From the NCBI RefSeq assembly GCF_947624825.1, contig NZ_CANQLZ010000003.1, positions 1-64,000 of the forward strand: a stretch of 64,000 nucleotides of DNA. Reading direction: 5' to 3'. This stretch comes from an uncultured Acinetobacter sp. Lineage in GTDB: Bacteria > Pseudomonadota > Gammaproteobacteria > Pseudomonadales > Moraxellaceae. Below, piece by piece: positions 8,966 through 17,087 of this stretch (position 1 is the stretch's first letter; each line of letters begins with the position of its first letter). The position numbers and the translations under genes are program-made. The notes under the pieces were generated by a model that made no database searches, had not been told where the DNA came from, and worked only from the letters and a program-made list of their open reading frames with translations.

Positions 8966-10393
8966 TTAAAATTGATGATTTGAGCATTGTACTTGTAGCC
9001 AATCTCTTAAGCTAACAAGTGCACTTCTAATCCTTGGATTTAAAGGATAGCCAGCATTTAACCTAATGAAATTAGAGTATTTTTCATCTGAACTAAATAC
9101 TTCACCAGGTACAATATTGATACCTTGCTGTTGTGCAAATTTGTAGATATCAAGCCCCTTAATCTTGGTAGGCAGTTGCATCCATAGGCAGTAGCCACCT
9201 TGAGGTTGGGTGATTTTTATGTTGATCTCTTTAAAAATCTCAATCATAAAATTTCTGTATTCATCAACTTGTTGAGCCAGCGTAAATCTTAATTTATTTA
9301 AATGCTGTCGATAGGCGCGACAATGTATAAAATCTGCTAATCCAAGCTGTAATGGCGTATTGACGAGACTTGATAAAGACAATAAACGGTCTTTAAGATG
9401 TTCTTGTTGTGCAGGCAAACATAACCATCCTATCCGATAAGCGGGTGATAATGACTTGGAAATGGAACTACATAAAAACACACGCCCTTGTGTATCCCAA
9501 TATTGAATAGGTAGGGGCCTTAAAGTGGTGTGACCACATTCTGAATAGATATCATCTTCAATGATAAAACATTCATATTGAGCGGCCAGTTGAGCAATTT
9601 TTTCTTTATCGCTGTTGCTTAAGCAAAATCCCAGAGGATTATGATAATTGATGGTGAGTAAGCATACTTTTGCCTTTGATGTTGCCATAACGTGTTCTAG
9701 GCGCTGTAAATCTATACCGTTATGAGATGCAGGGATTTCTAAAATATTGCGTCCTAAGTTAGCAAGCAATAATTGTTGCCCATTATAATTTGGCGTTGGC
9801 ACAATAATATTGTCCCCAACTTGTGTTAGGAGCTGAATCACAATAGAAATGGCTGACAAACAGCCGTGCGTGATAAAAATTGAGTTTTCATTGATATAAA
9901 TACCATCTTCAGCGCAATGACTTGATAATGCTTGACGTAGTTTAAGATGACCTTGTTTATCACTATACAGAAAGTCTTGTGGTGCACTATGTTTTAGCGC
10001 GCGTTGGATTGATCTTCTCAAAGTATCAGTTGGGATAAGTTTGGGTGAAAGTTGGATTGCTCCTAAATGTACGCCTGATGGATGAATAGAAGCTTCTTGT
10101 ATTTCATTTTGCAGTTCTAAATTACTAATCGCTTGTGCGCATGAACTAAAATATGGATGAGTCGGTGGCTCTAGCACGCTATGAATATTTTTAACAAAGT
10201 AGCCACTTTTGGGCTTGGCCACAATAAGACCTCTTACTTCTAATAATTCATAGCATGCTTTGGCTGTTGTTATACTGACAGCATGATGACCTGCAAAAGA
10301 GCGTAAAGAGCTCAGCTTATGATGGGGTGGAAGATCTCCTGACACAATACTCTCAGTTAATCGATCCGCTAAATTTTGATAATGAAAAGCCAC
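8966..10393 (-). CDS. MocR-type regulator (GntR wHTH fused to aminotransferase)
   Basis: Residues 1-70 form a GntR winged helix ('HAVSITTAKACYELLEVRG'). Residues about 100-470 form a fold-type I aminotransferase domain with the PLP lysine in 'SSISKSLSPAYRIGWL', the 'NYHNPLG' cofactor segment and 'IIEDDIYSE'. Proteins of this class (MocR/PdxR/GabR) sense PLP or an amine-PLP adduct and usually act on a neighbouring or divergent gene. The divergent gene here encodes a small lipoprotein, so the target is not obvious. The length of 475 residues is normal and nothing is missing. It might also be annotated as a PLP-dependent aminotransferase, but the N-terminal wHTH makes it a regulator. Confidence 0.9.
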   Translation of the reverse strand: MAFHYQNLADRLTESIVSGDLPPHHKLSSLRSFAGHHAVSITTAKACYELLEVRGLIVAKPKSGYFVKNIHSVLEPPTHPYFSSCAQAISNLELQNEIQEASIHPSGVHLGAIQLSPKLIPTDTLRRSIQRALKHSAPQDFLYSDKQGHLKLRQALSSHCAEDGIYINENSIFITHGCLSAISIVIQLLTQVGDNIIVPTPNYNGQQLLLANLGRNILEIPASHNGIDLQRLEHVMATSKAKVCLLTINYHNPLGFCLSNSDKEKIAQLAAQYECFIIEDDIYSECGHTTLRPLPIQYWDTQGRVFLCSSISKSLSPAYRIGWLCLPAQQEHLKDRLLSLSSLVNTPLQLGLADFIHCRAYRQHLNKLRFTLAQQVDEYRNFMIEIFKEINIKITQPQGGYCLWMQLPTKIKGLDIYKFAQQQGINIVPGEVFSSDEKYSNFIRLNAGYPLNPRIRSALVSLRDWLQVQCSNHQF

Positions 10394-10484
10394 ATCTGTA
10401 CTCTTTTTTTAAATAATATTGTGTCTGTATTTATTTATAGCAAAAATTTAACATGAATAAAAATAACTTCAAGACCCTTCAATC

Positions 10485-10832
10485 ATGATGAATCCGTTAA
10501 TCACTATTTTAGTTCTCATATTTTTATGTACAGGTTGTACGATTGAGGAAAATTTGCAGATCAAACAAATGAATTATATCTGCACAGCACTGAGCAAAAA
10601 TTACTTGAAGATGAGTCAATTTGATGGCTATGAAGTATGGCATAAACCTCATTCAGACCATCAAACAATTGAGTTTTTCTACGCTCAGCCAAAGCATTCA
10701 GGACAAATCTCATTTTATCCGCATAATAAACTGCTTGAATGCAAAAAAGAAAAAACGCTGTATGTACTCAGTGAAATTGACCCATTGTCACAACACAAGA
10801 CTCCAAGGTTAAGCTTAAAAGTTGCACTGTGA
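10485..10832 (+). CDS. Small putative lipoprotein of unknown function
   Basis: The product is 115 residues with a short hydrophobic signal and a lipobox ending 'LCTGC' (Cys18), so it is probably lipid-anchored in the envelope. The mature part has two further Cys residues (in 'MNYICTAL' and 'KLLECKK') that could form a disulfide. Two adjacent ATG codons are possible starts. It is divergent from the MocR gene and ends 2 bp from the convergent GFA gene. I do not recognise a family. Confidence 0.65.
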   Translation: MMNPLITILVLIFLCTGCTIEENLQIKQMNYICTALSKNYLKMSQFDGYEVWHKPHSDHQTIEFFYAQPKHSGQISFYPHNKLLECKKEKTLYVLSEIDPLSQHKTPRLSLKVAL

Positions 10833-10834
10833 TC

Positions 10835-11278
10835 TTAAGTAAAATATCTATCTAATTCAGAACGATTAGGTAATTCACTATAGGCATGGTCTACCGTTAT
10901 TGCTGGTGCCCAATTGATTTTTGAATGAAGACAAAAACTGAGTCTGGTTTGAATATTCGGTAGTTCATTTAGTAAGCCAAGAGGAATCCACATCCATGTG
11001 CTATTGCTGACTTGATTGGGTACAGGAGAACCACACAGCTTACAAAAACAAGCACTAAAGCCTGAGGCTTTTTTAAAAGCCTCAATATACTCTACGCCTG
11101 CTGTCCATTCAAAAAAGCTCTGGTTGACTAAAGTTGCTGCATTGGATGCAGTACCACTTTGCTTACGACATAAGCTACAGTGACAGTAATATATAGTTTT
11201 AATGTCTTGATGAATAAAGAAATTAATATTCCCACATAAGCAGCTACCGCTATAATTAACAGTCTGATCCATACACAT
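10835..11278 (-). CDS. GFA-family zinc protein
   Basis: This 147-residue protein has the Mss4-like zinc fold of the GFA family, named after glutathione-dependent formaldehyde-activating enzyme. Metal ligands are visible as 'GSCLCGNI', 'CHCSLCRKQSG' and 'CFCKLCGSPV'. Members bind zinc and some bind glutathione or act as S-hydroxymethyl glutathione synthases, but most are uncharacterised, so no reaction is assigned. The start may be Met1 or Met3. It is convergent with the small lipoprotein gene. Confidence 0.82.
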   Translation of the reverse strand: MCMDQTVNYSGSCLCGNINFFIHQDIKTIYYCHCSLCRKQSGTASNAATLVNQSFFEWTAGVEYIEAFKKASGFSACFCKLCGSPVPNQVSNSTWMWIPLGLLNELPNIQTRLSFCLHSKINWAPAITVDHAYSELPNRSELDRYFT

Positions 11279-11408
11279 ACCATGCTTAAAAATAAATCAA
11301 ATTTTCTCTGAATATCTAAACCTTAAAATTGTGAATGCACTGCAATATTAAAGCCAGACTCACCCAAATAGAAGATGACGATATACTTGAATGGGTTTGG
11401 CTAATGAT

Positions 11409-11990
11409 CTAAAAATTTATCTCAAATTCCATGCGTTTAGCGGTGTTTAACGCAATCTCTCGAGTGGTCACTTTAGCCACAACGTATAAAGATGCATGAA
11501 TACCAGAAGAGATTCATGCAGCAGTTAAGATTTTATCTTGATCAACAAATTTAACATTCTTAATCACATTAATTTGGGGATATTGTGTTTCTAAGCGCTC
11601 AAGATCCATCCAGTGTGTGGTAGCACTTAACCCGTCTAATAAACCTGCTTCTGCCAATATAAAAGCACCGGTGCAGATAGAAAAAGTCATTTGGGTAGTG
11701 TAGTGTTGTTGCCTAATCCAATTTAAAAGTGTGGTGTTATAAAGCTCTACTGTTTCAGCACCATAGCCGCCGGGAATCACCAATATATCCAGCTGCGGAC
11801 AATCTTCTAAAAGATAATCACATTTAACCACAAGACCATTTCTGGCTGAAATTTCATGTTTTTGTGCAATGGTCAATACGTTAAAAATTCTATTATTATT
11901 GTCATCTAAGCTGATCCCAAAGACTTCATACGGACCTGCAAAATCCAGCACCTCAACTTCATCAAATAATAAAATACCAATATTTATCAT
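11409..11990 (-). pseudogene. DJ-1/PfpI-family gene with one in-frame stop
   Basis: The intact part (158 codons) carries the DJ-1/PfpI fold: 'ILLFDEVEVLDFAGPYEVFG', 'LVIPGGYGAE' and the nucleophile elbow 'FSICTGAF', close to isonitrile hydratase-like members. After 'KILTAA' a TGA occurs at 11514-11516. The same frame then continues as 'ISSGIHASLYVVAKVT' and runs to a TAG at 11409-11411. Relatives have 'GIS.GI' at this point, so TGA replaces a glycine codon (GGA) by one base. The truncated product would lack the last helix and strand. A sequencing error cannot be excluded. Confidence 0.85.
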
Positions 11991-12044
11991 AAACTTATCC
12001 TAAGATTTTATAGTATTGTGTACAAATATATGTTTTTCATGATG

Positions 12045-12167
12045 TTACATATTTTTATCTTGCATTGCTGGCATTAAAATTTCTTTTACACAACTGGCTT
12101 TAGAAGTTGAAAGAATAAATCGAATGGCTTGGATGACATCATTCAGCGGAATCAAGCGATGATCTGT
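12045..12167 (-). pseudogene. 3' remnant of a short-chain dehydrogenase gene
   Basis: The reverse strand reads 'HRLIPLNDVIQAIRFIL' and then 'CVKEILMPAMQDKN' before a stop. This matches the C-terminal tail of YdfG-like SDR enzymes ('..P.DVA.AI.F.L....V.V.EI...P'). The upstream part, with the cofactor and catalytic motifs, is gone: an in-frame stop lies just before it and no SDR sequence follows. It is a relic on the same strand as the broken PfpI gene. Confidence 0.6.
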
Positions 12168-12262
12168 TTAAAGTTACCCTATCCATTTAGATGCAAATCA
12201 TCTTAAATAGCACAGATTGACCAAAAGGTTATTTGCAGTACAAAGATTAAAATCCTACCTAC

Positions 12263-12388
12263 GTGACGGTTCCCCTGGCAACAGATCTATGGGGATCTGC
12301 TTTGCCTAAGCCACAGCGTTTATATATACAATTTGGTCAGCGGATTACAGTATCGCAATTTAAAGAGCTTAAAGATGTACCCTGGTAA
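12263..12388 (+). pseudogene. Possible 3' remnant of a lysophospholipid acyltransferase-like gene
   Basis: A 41-codon stretch reads 'VPLATDLWGSALPKPQRLY' followed by 'IQFGQRITVSQF', with a TAA. This resembles the end of the PlsC-like catalytic domain, where 'LP.P..LY..FG.PI' is common. The frame is closed by a TAA upstream and there is no start or acyltransferase HX4D box. The remaining sequence between 11991 and 12638 shows no gene. Confidence 0.4.
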
Positions 12389-12638
12389 CTTCGAGCAACA
12401 AATTATAAAACAGATTTACAAAGCTATCGTATGTAAGATTATGCCAGTTGGTCATGGTTAAGACGCCAATTAACGCAAGGCTCATTTTAATAATGGATAC
12501 ATTCAAGGCTGATCAGGACGCAGAATTTTTAAGTGACTTGAAGCATTGAGCTTTAAAAAGTTAACACATTGTAACTTCATTTGCAGGTATGCTGTGATTA
12601 TTCACTATTAAAAAAATGTACAACAATAAAGAGAAGCT

Positions 12639-13631
12639 ATGTTGATTGATGAATGTATTGAAAATTTAAAGCAATCTAAACACCTATTCAGCAGCAGTAG
12701 CGCGTATGTCACTCAACTACAAAAGCTTGTACAAGCCAGTGCTGATGTCCCTCATTCTGGTGAAGGGGCAACCTTAAGACGTTGGCAAATTTTATCTCAG
12801 CTTGCAGCCTTAGATTTAAGCTTGGTCAAATGGTTTGAATCACATTTAGATGCATTAAGTATTCTACGTGAGTTGGGTCATGCAGCACAAAATGATGCAA
12901 TCTACGCAGTTTGGGCAGCAGAGGGTGGACCTCAAGCTTTAAATGTGACAAATGATTTATGTCATGGTGTTAAACCTTGGTGTTCTGGAGCCGGAATCGT
13001 TGAAAAAGCTTTAATGACTTATCGAGATGAAGCTCAACAAACGCAACTAATTTTAGTTGATTTACGTGATGCAAATATACAGATCAACCATAGCGTTTGG
13101 CAGGCTGTTGGGATGCAACAGACACAAACAGCCAATATTTTCTTTAATGATGTTGCTGTTGAAAAGGTTGCTGCGCCCAATGCTTATTTAAGCCGACCTG
13201 GATTTTGGCACGGTGCAGCAGGAGTTGCTGCCTGTTGGTATGGAGCATGTACACATTTAGCCCAAAAATTAGCAGATCATTTACGCTATAAACCGCATGC
13301 TTTTAAAGCCATGTATTTAGGTGAAATCAGTACAGCACTGCATGTCAATCGCCAATATTTTCAGGAAATCGCACGGCGTATTGATCAATCACCGAAACAC
13401 AGTCATGAATATCAAATCCGTATCCTGCGTCAATGTACCGAACACACAGCGCGTTTAGTTATGGAACGAGTAGGCTTAGCTTTAGGGGCAGCACCTTTTT
13501 GTCAAGATGGGCACTTTGCCCAACTTATTGCAGATTTAACAGTATTTATTCGCCAAACGCATGGTGCATTTGATTTAGAGCAGATTGGGACATTGGCAAT
13601 TAATGAGGAGGCAGAAACATGGATGCTATAA
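12639..13631 (+). CDS. Acyl-CoA dehydrogenase-like flavoprotein
   Basis: This 330-residue protein is related to the acyl-CoA dehydrogenase family, with the small N-terminal helices, the middle beta domain ('GVKPWCSGAGIV', 'QTANIFFNDVAV') and a helical C-terminal domain. It is shorter than the usual 380 or so, and I do not see the usual catalytic glutamate segment near the end, so the reaction is open. It starts a tight four-gene unit: the PIG-L gene begins inside its last codons, followed by the methyltransferase and glycosyltransferase. An AGAGAAG site precedes the ATG. In that context it may act on a pathway intermediate and not in fatty acid oxidation (inference). Confidence 0.75.
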   Translation: MLIDECIENLKQSKHLFSSSSAYVTQLQKLVQASADVPHSGEGATLRRWQILSQLAALDLSLVKWFESHLDALSILRELGHAAQNDAIYAVWAAEGGPQALNVTNDLCHGVKPWCSGAGIVEKALMTYRDEAQQTQLILVDLRDANIQINHSVWQAVGMQQTQTANIFFNDVAVEKVAAPNAYLSRPGFWHGAAGVAACWYGACTHLAQKLADHLRYKPHAFKAMYLGEISTALHVNRQYFQEIARRIDQSPKHSHEYQIRILRQCTEHTARLVMERVGLALGAAPFCQDGHFAQLIADLTVFIRQTHGAFDLEQIGTLAINEEAETWML

Positions 13632-14398
13632 AACATGACATTGTGGATGACCGCGTCATTATAGGCGATGGTACAGATGCGCAAACTTGGCAAGATTGGC
13701 AAGGCTTACAACAACTGCCTGTATTTAATATAAAAACAGCTTTCCCCGAAGGTCGCCGTGTATGTATTTTAGCACCACACCCAGATGATGAGATTTTGGG
13801 CTGTGGTGGTTTGGTGCAGCAATTGGTGGCTCAAGGCAATCCTATTTTAATCATTGCAGTAACCAATGGAGCTGCAAGTCATCCCGATTCAACTCAGTAT
13901 ACCTCCAATGATTTAAATGACCTAAGACCACAAGAAACCCAAGCAGCCTTACATGTATTAGGTGTGGCAGAACACGTTGAACGTATAGCATTAAATCTAC
14001 CCGATGGACAGGTATATCAACAACAAAATTCCCTGTATTTAGCGCTAGAACATATTATTCATGATCAGGATATTTTGGTAGCTACCTTTGCGCAAGATGG
14101 TCATCCAGATCATGAAGGCACAGGTAAGATTGCCGAAAAATTTGCTCGTGATCATGGCTTGCTGTGTTATCAAGTTTTAATTTGGGCATGGCATTGGGCT
14201 GTGCCTCATGATGCCCGTATTCCGTGGTCGCGTGCACAACGCTTAGAGCTGAGTTTAACTGAGCAACAAAAAAAACGTGACGCGATCAATTGTTTTAAAA
14301 CCCAAATTGAAGTTGACCCAACTACCCTCAATCCACCTATTTTATCAACGCATGCCATTGAGCGTTTGTGTAAAGCTGGGGAAGTCTATATATGCTAA
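13619..14398 (+). CDS. PIG-L/LmbE-family deacetylase
   Basis: Members are zinc-dependent N-deacetylases acting on N-acetylated sugars or related amides. The zinc motifs are clear: 'APHPDDE' near residue 52 and 'DGHPDHEG' near 160. The ATG at 13619 overlaps the acyl-CoA dehydrogenase-like stop by 13 bp and has GAGGAGG upstream. Its 3' end overlaps the methyltransferase start. The 45-residue N-terminal extension before the Rossmann-like core is of unknown use. The natural substrate cannot be read from the sequence. In this operon it may be a glycosylated or acylated amine made by the neighbouring genes. Confidence 0.87.
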   Translation: MDAIKHDIVDDRVIIGDGTDAQTWQDWQGLQQLPVFNIKTAFPEGRRVCILAPHPDDEILGCGGLVQQLVAQGNPILIIAVTNGAASHPDSTQYTSNDLNDLRPQETQAALHVLGVAEHVERIALNLPDGQVYQQQNSLYLALEHIIHDQDILVATFAQDGHPDHEGTGKIAEKFARDHGLLCYQVLIWAWHWAVPHDARIPWSRAQRLELSLTEQQKKRDAINCFKTQIEVDPTTLNPPILSTHAIERLCKAGEVYIC

Positions 14399-14988
14399 AC
14401 ACCCAACTCTATTTTGATGAGATCTATGCCAACAAAGATGATCCGTGGGGTTATGAGCAACGTTGGTATGAACAGCGCAAACGTCATATCTGTTTAAGTG
14501 TGTTGTTAAAACCACATTATCAACAAGCCTTAGAAATTGGGTGCAGTAATGGAGTGTTTAGTGAGGCACTTGCAGCGCGCTGTGATCAATTACTGTGTTT
14601 AGATGGGCATTTTAAAGCTGTAGATCTAGCACGGCAGCGTTTGGCGGCTTATTCACACGTGGAAGTGCAACAGGCTTGGGTACCCACACAGCTCCCTCAT
14701 CAATCCTTTGATTTAATCATTGTGAGTGAGATTTTATATTATTTGGATACTGTTGCACTTGATGAGGTGATGACGTGGCTGAATAAACATTTAATACCAG
14801 GTGGGACTTTATTGTGTTGTCATTGGCGTCATTCAATTGAAGGCTTTGAGTTAGATGGTAATTTGGTGCATCAACACTTACAACAGCTCAACTTAGACCA
14901 TTATTTAACTGTAAAAGACCCTGATTTTTTGATTGATGTTTGGTCAAATGCCAGTATTAATCTGGCACAACAAGAAGGTTTAGTATGA
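14392..14988 (+). CDS. NodS-like SAM-dependent methyltransferase
   Basis: This class I methyltransferase of 198 residues has 'DDPWGYEQRWYEQRKR' at the N-terminus, the signature of the NodS-like group. The SAM site is 'ALEIGCSNGVFSEAL', with the acidic ribose binder in 'LLCLDGHF' and 'DLIIVSEILYYL' as motif post II. NodS N-methylates a deacetylated glucosamine residue, which fits the PIG-L deacetylase just upstream, but the substrate here is unknown. It overlaps both neighbours by a few bases, so translation is probably coupled. Confidence 0.85.
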   Translation: MLNTQLYFDEIYANKDDPWGYEQRWYEQRKRHICLSVLLKPHYQQALEIGCSNGVFSEALAARCDQLLCLDGHFKAVDLARQRLAAYSHVEVQQAWVPTQLPHQSFDLIIVSEILYYLDTVALDEVMTWLNKHLIPGGTLLCCHWRHSIEGFELDGNLVHQHLQQLNLDHYLTVKDPDFLIDVWSNASINLAQQEGLV

Positions 14989-15668
14989 TTGGTGTCGTAA
15001 TTCCTGCATGTAATGAAGAACAATCAATCAAATCTTGTTTATTGGCATTACAACACGCCATTGATATCGTTGCAGATCATGTGCAAGTCCGTGTTGTGGT
15101 GGTATTGGACAGTTGCACAGATCAAACCTTGACACATGTGCAAGCATTGAACATTGACTATTTATGTTGTGAATTACGTTGTGTGGGGCAAGTGCGTGAT
15201 TTGGGGGTACGTTATTTGCTAGAGCAAGGTGCTACATGGATTGCCTGTACCGATGCCGACAGTACAGTGAGCCCCAATTGGTTGGTCTCACAATTAAAGC
15301 ATCAACCAGCCGATTTGATTTGTGGCGTGGTGTGTATTTCAGATTGGCAAGACTTATCAAAACAGACTCAAGCTTTATATCAAGTTCACTATCAAGATCG
15401 TATGGGGCATCGGCATATACACGGCGCCAATTTAAGTTTTAGCCGTGAGGCATATTTAAAAGTCGGTGGTTTTTTGGGTTTAAGTTGTCATGAAGATGTA
15501 GATTTAGTGCAACGCATGCTGGCCCAAAACTTTGAGGTACTTTGGAGTAATCAAGTTCGGGTCACCACCAGTAGCCGCTTAGACGGACGTGTAGACGAAG
15601 GCTTCGCACATTTTTTAAGGAATCTACATACCAAACAACAGTTATTGCAAAAAGCGAGCAACTCATAG
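14985..15668 (+). CDS. Family 2 glycosyltransferase
   Basis: This cytoplasmic GT-A fold enzyme has 227 residues. 'IGVVIPACNEEQSIKSC' opens the nucleotide-binding domain, 'IACTDADSTV' holds the metal-binding DxD-like motif, and 'GHRHIHGANLSF' plus 'CHEDVDLVQRM' give the acceptor and catalytic ED segment. No membrane anchor is seen. ATGA overlaps the methyltransferase stop. It is the last gene of the four-gene unit, which together could build and trim a small glycoconjugate. Confidence 0.85.
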   Translation: MIGVVIPACNEEQSIKSCLLALQHAIDIVADHVQVRVVVVLDSCTDQTLTHVQALNIDYLCCELRCVGQVRDLGVRYLLEQGATWIACTDADSTVSPNWLVSQLKHQPADLICGVVCISDWQDLSKQTQALYQVHYQDRMGHRHIHGANLSFSREAYLKVGGFLGLSCHEDVDLVQRMLAQNFEVLWSNQVRVTTSSRLDGRVDEGFAHFLRNLHTKQQLLQKASNS

Positions 15669-15774
15669 AATTAAACTCTAAATATTAAAATATTGTTTTT
15701 ATAAGCAAAATAATAATAAATTTGGAATTTTAAGCTTTAATACCAAAAAACGCTGAATTTTTATCCAAAATGTG

Positions 15775-15780
15775 TATAAT
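15775..15780 (+). promoter_or_regulatory. Candidate -10 box before the MFS gene
   Basis: TATAAT in the context GTGTATAATTTCG is a perfect -10 hexamer. A weak -35 (CTGAAT) lies 16 bp upstream. Transcription from here would run at once into the hairpin at 15793-15836, so that hairpin could be a leader attenuator as well as a terminator for the upstream operon. Confidence 0.4.
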
Positions 15781-15792
15781 TTCGCCAAATCA

Positions 15793-15836
15793 CCCCTGTA
15801 GAGATTCTTTTTTAATCTCAATATACAGGGGTTTTT
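15793..15836 (+). terminator. Long hairpin with U-run after the GT2 operon
   Basis: CCCCTGTA pairs with TACAGGGG and GAGATT with AATCTC, separated by a 4-nt bulge, and TTTTT follows. It lies 125 bp after the GT2 stop and about 52 bp before the MFS start. It most simply ends the four-gene operon. Confidence 0.65.
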
Positions 15837-15887
15837 CTATGGATATTGTGCAATTGGACGCTTCACTTTATTTGCTTAGGTATTTCG

Positions 15888-17087
15888 ATGTTGCAATCAA
15901 AAACCGTAGCGCATGTTGCGCGCGTCCAAGCACCCCCGCTATCGGCGCAACGTTTAGCTACCTTATTATGTTTCTTTAGCTTGGGCTTTTCCACTGCGGC
16001 ATGGGCACCCCTCATTCCGTTTGCCCAGCAACGTTTGTCTTTGAATCATGCAGATTTTGGTGGTTTATTGTTATGTGCCGGTATTGGCTCGATGTTGGCA
16101 ATGCCACTGACAGGGATGTTGATCCAAAAAATGGGTGGACGTTTAATTATTGCCGTGACATTGGCAGTATTTATTGTGGTTTTGCCTTTATTGGCCATGC
16201 TACCCACCACGTGGGCTTTAGGTATAAGTCTATTTGCCTTTGGTGCAGCTGCAGGAAGTTTAGGCGTTGCAATTAACTTACAAGCCGTCATGGTTGAAAA
16301 ACAGTATGCCAAAAACATGATGTCGAGTTTCCATGGCATGTGTAGCTTAGGTGGTTTATTGGGCGTGATGAGCATGACTGTTTTATTGGCACTGGGATTA
16401 AGCCCATTACTTGGTGCTTTAATCATTGCAGCCTGTATTTTACTGGTGACTTTGCTGGCTGTGCCCAAATGTTTACAATCTGCACCCACAGAATCTGAGA
16501 AGTTGGGTCCAAAAACCAAACGTGGTTTACCAAGCCCTTTTATTGTCCTGATTGGCATCATGTGTTTTATTGCATTTCTATCCGAAGGTTCGGCTATGGA
16601 TTGGAGCGGGATCTACTTAACTCAAGAATTTGGGGTAGACGCAGCTTATGCAGGTCTGGCGTATACATGTTTTGCCATTACCATGACCATGGGGCGCTTT
16701 GCTGGGCGTCGGATTCAGCACTATTTTGGAGAGGCTAAAACTGTGTTTTTAGGTGCCTTAATGGCAGGTTTAGGCTTAAGCGTGGTGATCTTAGCACCAC
16801 ATTGGCTGATGGTGTTATTGGGCTATAGTTTGTTAGGATTAGGATGTGCCAACATCGTTCCGATTATGTTTTCGCGTGTAGGGCGACAAAATCAAATGCC
16901 CAAAGCTGCAGCATTATCTTATGTATCGACCTTTGCATACACCGGCTCACTGTTAGGTCCAGCTTTGGTAGGGCTAGGCAGTGAAGTCTTTGGCTTAACT
17001 GCCGTATTTGCGGTGATTGCTATCGGTCTAAGTTTAATTGCTGTGGTCAATTATTTCACGTTAAAACACGAGCAAATTGCTGTTTAA
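15888..17087 (+). CDS. MFS transporter, YbjJ-like
   Basis: This inner-membrane major facilitator has about 12 hydrophobic segments over 399 residues. The first is 'LLCFFSLGFSTAAWAPLIPF', and a cytoplasmic basic loop ('KCLQSAPTESEKLGPKTKRG') sits at the midpoint. It resembles the YbjJ group of uncharacterised carriers, for which no substrate is known. The track ORF starts at a TTG (15846). I prefer the ATG at 15888 because AGG lies at a fair distance before it and the hydrophobic core follows soon after. It converges with otsA, and the stop codons overlap. Confidence 0.82.
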   Translation: MLQSKTVAHVARVQAPPLSAQRLATLLCFFSLGFSTAAWAPLIPFAQQRLSLNHADFGGLLLCAGIGSMLAMPLTGMLIQKMGGRLIIAVTLAVFIVVLPLLAMLPTTWALGISLFAFGAAAGSLGVAINLQAVMVEKQYAKNMMSSFHGMCSLGGLLGVMSMTVLLALGLSPLLGALIIAACILLVTLLAVPKCLQSAPTESEKLGPKTKRGLPSPFIVLIGIMCFIAFLSEGSAMDWSGIYLTQEFGVDAAYAGLAYTCFAITMTMGRFAGRRIQHYFGEAKTVFLGALMAGLGLSVVILAPHWLMVLLGYSLLGLGCANIVPIMFSRVGRQNQMPKAAALSYVSTFAYTGSLLGPALVGLGSEVFGLTAVFAVIAIGLSLIAVVNYFTLKHEQIAV

